Assembly (NCBI RefSeq): GCF_000633255.1
Contig: NZ_AYMJ01000018.1
Coordinates: forward strand, 62,001 to 126,000
Direction of reading: 5' to 3'
Source of the DNA: Pseudomonas sp. H1h
GTDB taxonomy: Bacteria; Pseudomonadota; Gammaproteobacteria; Pseudomonadales; Pseudomonadaceae
Length of the DNA stretch: 64,000 bases
Made by a program: the position numbers and the translations under genes. This document shows, one piece after another, positions 62,609 to 64,000 of the stretch (positions within the stretch are counted from its first letter, which is position 1; the number at the start of each line of letters is the position of its first letter). The notes beneath the pieces are model-generated. The model was given only the letters and a program-made list of their open reading frames with translations. It did not search any database and had not been told where the DNA came from.

Positions 62609-62655
62609 GCACAGGGTTCCTGAAAGGGGGCACCTTTCAGGAACCTTAGCGGGTT

Positions 62656-64000
62656 TTATTTTTTGGCCGCAGGTTTCGCCGTGCGTTTGGCTGGGCCGGC
62701 GGTTTTACTACGCGTCGATTTACGTTTCTTCTTCCACGGTGCCGCCGCTTTGCCCGCAGGTGGCGGGCCGCTGATGGTCAGGCTCAGCGCAGAACAGCGT
62801 GTGACCTGCTTGCTCATCCACGCCGCTTGTTTGGTGACGAACTCTTCCAGGCTCATTTCACCGCTTTGCACCATGTCCAGCGCCTGTTCCCAGATGGCGG
62901 TGGTGCCGGGGTCGGCAATCGCCCGGGGCACAGCGTCGATCAGGCTGAAGGCGGCCGGTGTCGCGGCCAGTGCCTTGCCGTTCTTTATCAGATAACCACG
63001 GTCCAGCAGGCCTTGAATGATCGAGGCGCGAGTCGCTTCGGTGCCGATGCCGGTGGTGTCCTTGAGTTTCTGTTTGAGCAGCGGATCTTCCACCAGTCTG
63101 GCGACGTTCTTCATCGCCTTGATCAGATCGCCCTCGGTGTAGGGCTTGGGCGGTTGGGTCCAGAGGTCCTTGAGGTTCACGCCCGCCACGGCGCAATCGA
63201 CACCCTGGCTTAGCGTCGGCAGGGTTTGCGGTGCAGGTGCTTCACGGCCCTTGGCCGGCGCCAGGGCTTCGGGCAAGGCGCGTTTCCAGCCTGGTTCGAT
63301 GATCTGCTTGCCAACCGCGCGCAGTGCTTCACCGGCGCAATCGAAATCGGCCTGGGTGCGATCGTATTCATGGTTGGGCAGAAACTGCGCCAGATAGCGG
63401 GCGCGAATCAGGGTGTACACCGCCCGGTGTTTGCCGCTCAGGCGCTCAAGGTTTTTCGCTGCAGCGGTGGGAATGATGCCGTGGTGAGCGCTGACCTTGG
63501 CGTCGTTCCATGCCCGAGAGCGGCGCTGAGGGTCAAGGTGGCCGTTCAATGCTTCAAGGCCTGGATCGGCCTGACGCAGTGCCGCGAGTATCCCCGGCGC
63601 CTCGCTGTGCTGGCTCAGCGGCAGGAAGCCGCAGTCGCTGCGCGGGTAGGTGACAACTTTGTAGGTTTCGTAGAGCGCCTGGGCGATGTCGAGGGTTTCC
63701 TGGGCGCCGAGGCCGAGTTTCTTCGAGCAGACTTCCTGCAGGGTGCCGAGGTCGAAGGGCAGCGGCGCCACTTCGCGCATGCGTTCGGTGCGCAGCTTGA
63801 CCACCCGCGCACTGGCGGCGCCGTTGATGGCGGCGGCGGCCTGTTGGGCCAGCGCCTGGTTCAGGCAGCGATCCTGATCGTCGCAAACGTCGCTGGGCGC
63901 ACGCCATTGCGCGGTGAATGGCGTGCCGTTGTGCAGCAGTTGCACATCAATCGCCCAATACGGCACCGGCACGAAATCGGCGATGCTACGGTCGCGGTCG
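62656..64000 (-). CDS. topB: DNA topoisomerase III, C-terminal two thirds (N-terminus outside window)
   Basis: Type IA topoisomerase that decatenates and relaxes DNA. The frame runs into the window edge (DRSIADFVPVPYWAIDVQLL), so the Toprim domain and start lie beyond 64000. Visible: the catalytic tyrosine in VVTYPRSDCGFLP, SAHHGIIPTA, TGIGTEATRASIIQGLLDRG and a Lys/Arg/Ala-rich tail (RSKTAGPAKRTAKPAAKK) likely to help DNA binding. About 448 residues are seen of a usual 640-650. Confidence 0.94.
   Translation of the reverse strand, partial: DRDRSIADFVPVPYWAIDVQLLHNGTPFTAQWRAPSDVCDDQDRCLNQALAQQAAAAINGAASARVVKLRTERMREVAPLPFDLGTLQEVCSKKLGLGAQETLDIAQALYETYKVVTYPRSDCGFLPLSQHSEAPGILAALRQADPGLEALNGHLDPQRRSRAWNDAKVSAHHGIIPTAAAKNLERLSGKHRAVYTLIRARYLAQFLPNHEYDRTQADFDCAGEALRAVGKQIIEPGWKRALPEALAPAKGREAPAPQTLPTLSQGVDCAVAGVNLKDLWTQPPKPYTEGDLIKAMKNVARLVEDPLLKQKLKDTTGIGTEATRASIIQGLLDRGYLIKNGKALAATPAAFSLIDAVPRAIADPGTTAIWEQALDMVQSGEMSLEEFVTKQAAWMSKQVTRCSALSLTISGPPPAGKAAAPWKKKRKSTRSKTAGPAKRTAKPAAKK

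Overview
The window looks like chromosomal DNA of a Pseudomonas of the fluorescens group. It is GC-rich with dense, short-gapped genes, and it carries many copies of the REP repeat TGTGGGAGCGGGCTTGCTCG typical of those genomes. The gene content also fits: gamma-glutamylated putrescine pathway, CioAB oxidase, cyn genes, LysR regulators throughout. No rRNA, tRNA, CRISPR array, prophage or IS element was recognised. Both ends cut through genes: a TonB-dependent receptor at the left and topoisomerase III at the right.

Layout. 0-8 kb: receptor end, a periplasmic aldehyde oxidoreductase operon (paoABC; paoC is frameshifted), lactate permease. 8-11 kb: small lipoproteins, conserved proteins, thpR. 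11-22 kb: a polyamine block with putrescine ABC transporter potGHI-F, puuD, puuA, puuC, puuB and regulator puuR. 22-24.5 kb: an AT-rich island with an Hcp-type T6SS tube protein, an overlapping DUF4225-like cargo gene and a convergent small membrane protein. 24.5-29.6 kb: HD hydrolase, AbrB-type membrane protein, quinone reductase/LysR pair, DeoR-type regulator. 29.9-34.5 kb: a second puuB/puuA pair and chrA. 34.7-47.7 kb: molybdenum-cofactor and formate-dehydrogenase locus (moaE, moaD, moaC, fdhD, lysR, moaB, moeA, moaA, fdhF-like), ending in the cyanide-insensitive oxidase cioAB plus a 51-residue third subunit. 47.7-48.8 kb: a REP-associated tyrosine transposase inside a REP array. 48.8-58.5 kb: CAP-domain protein, SleB-type hydrolase, LysR/MFS pair, two unrelated L,D-transpeptidases, glutaminase, a ProA-like dehydrogenase. 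58.5-61 kb: cynS, a DUF2790 gene, cynT and divergent cynR. 61-64 kb: a small conserved-looking gene, a probable frameshifted ORF, a GNAT acetyltransferase and topB.

How the parts work together. Putrescine imported by PotFGHI is glutamylated (PuuA), oxidised (PuuB, PuuC) and released as GABA (PuuD), probably under PuuR. In the molybdenum locus five promoters share one two-part motif, GAT-N11-ATA/ATC followed at a fixed 34 nt by GATTRGAC. This suggests that the local LysR protein controls itself, the formate dehydrogenase and the cofactor genes as a single regulon.

The strongest points for follow-up are that motif, the Hcp/DUF4225/membrane-protein island, the transposase embedded in its REP array together with the local REP amplifications, and the paoC frameshift.
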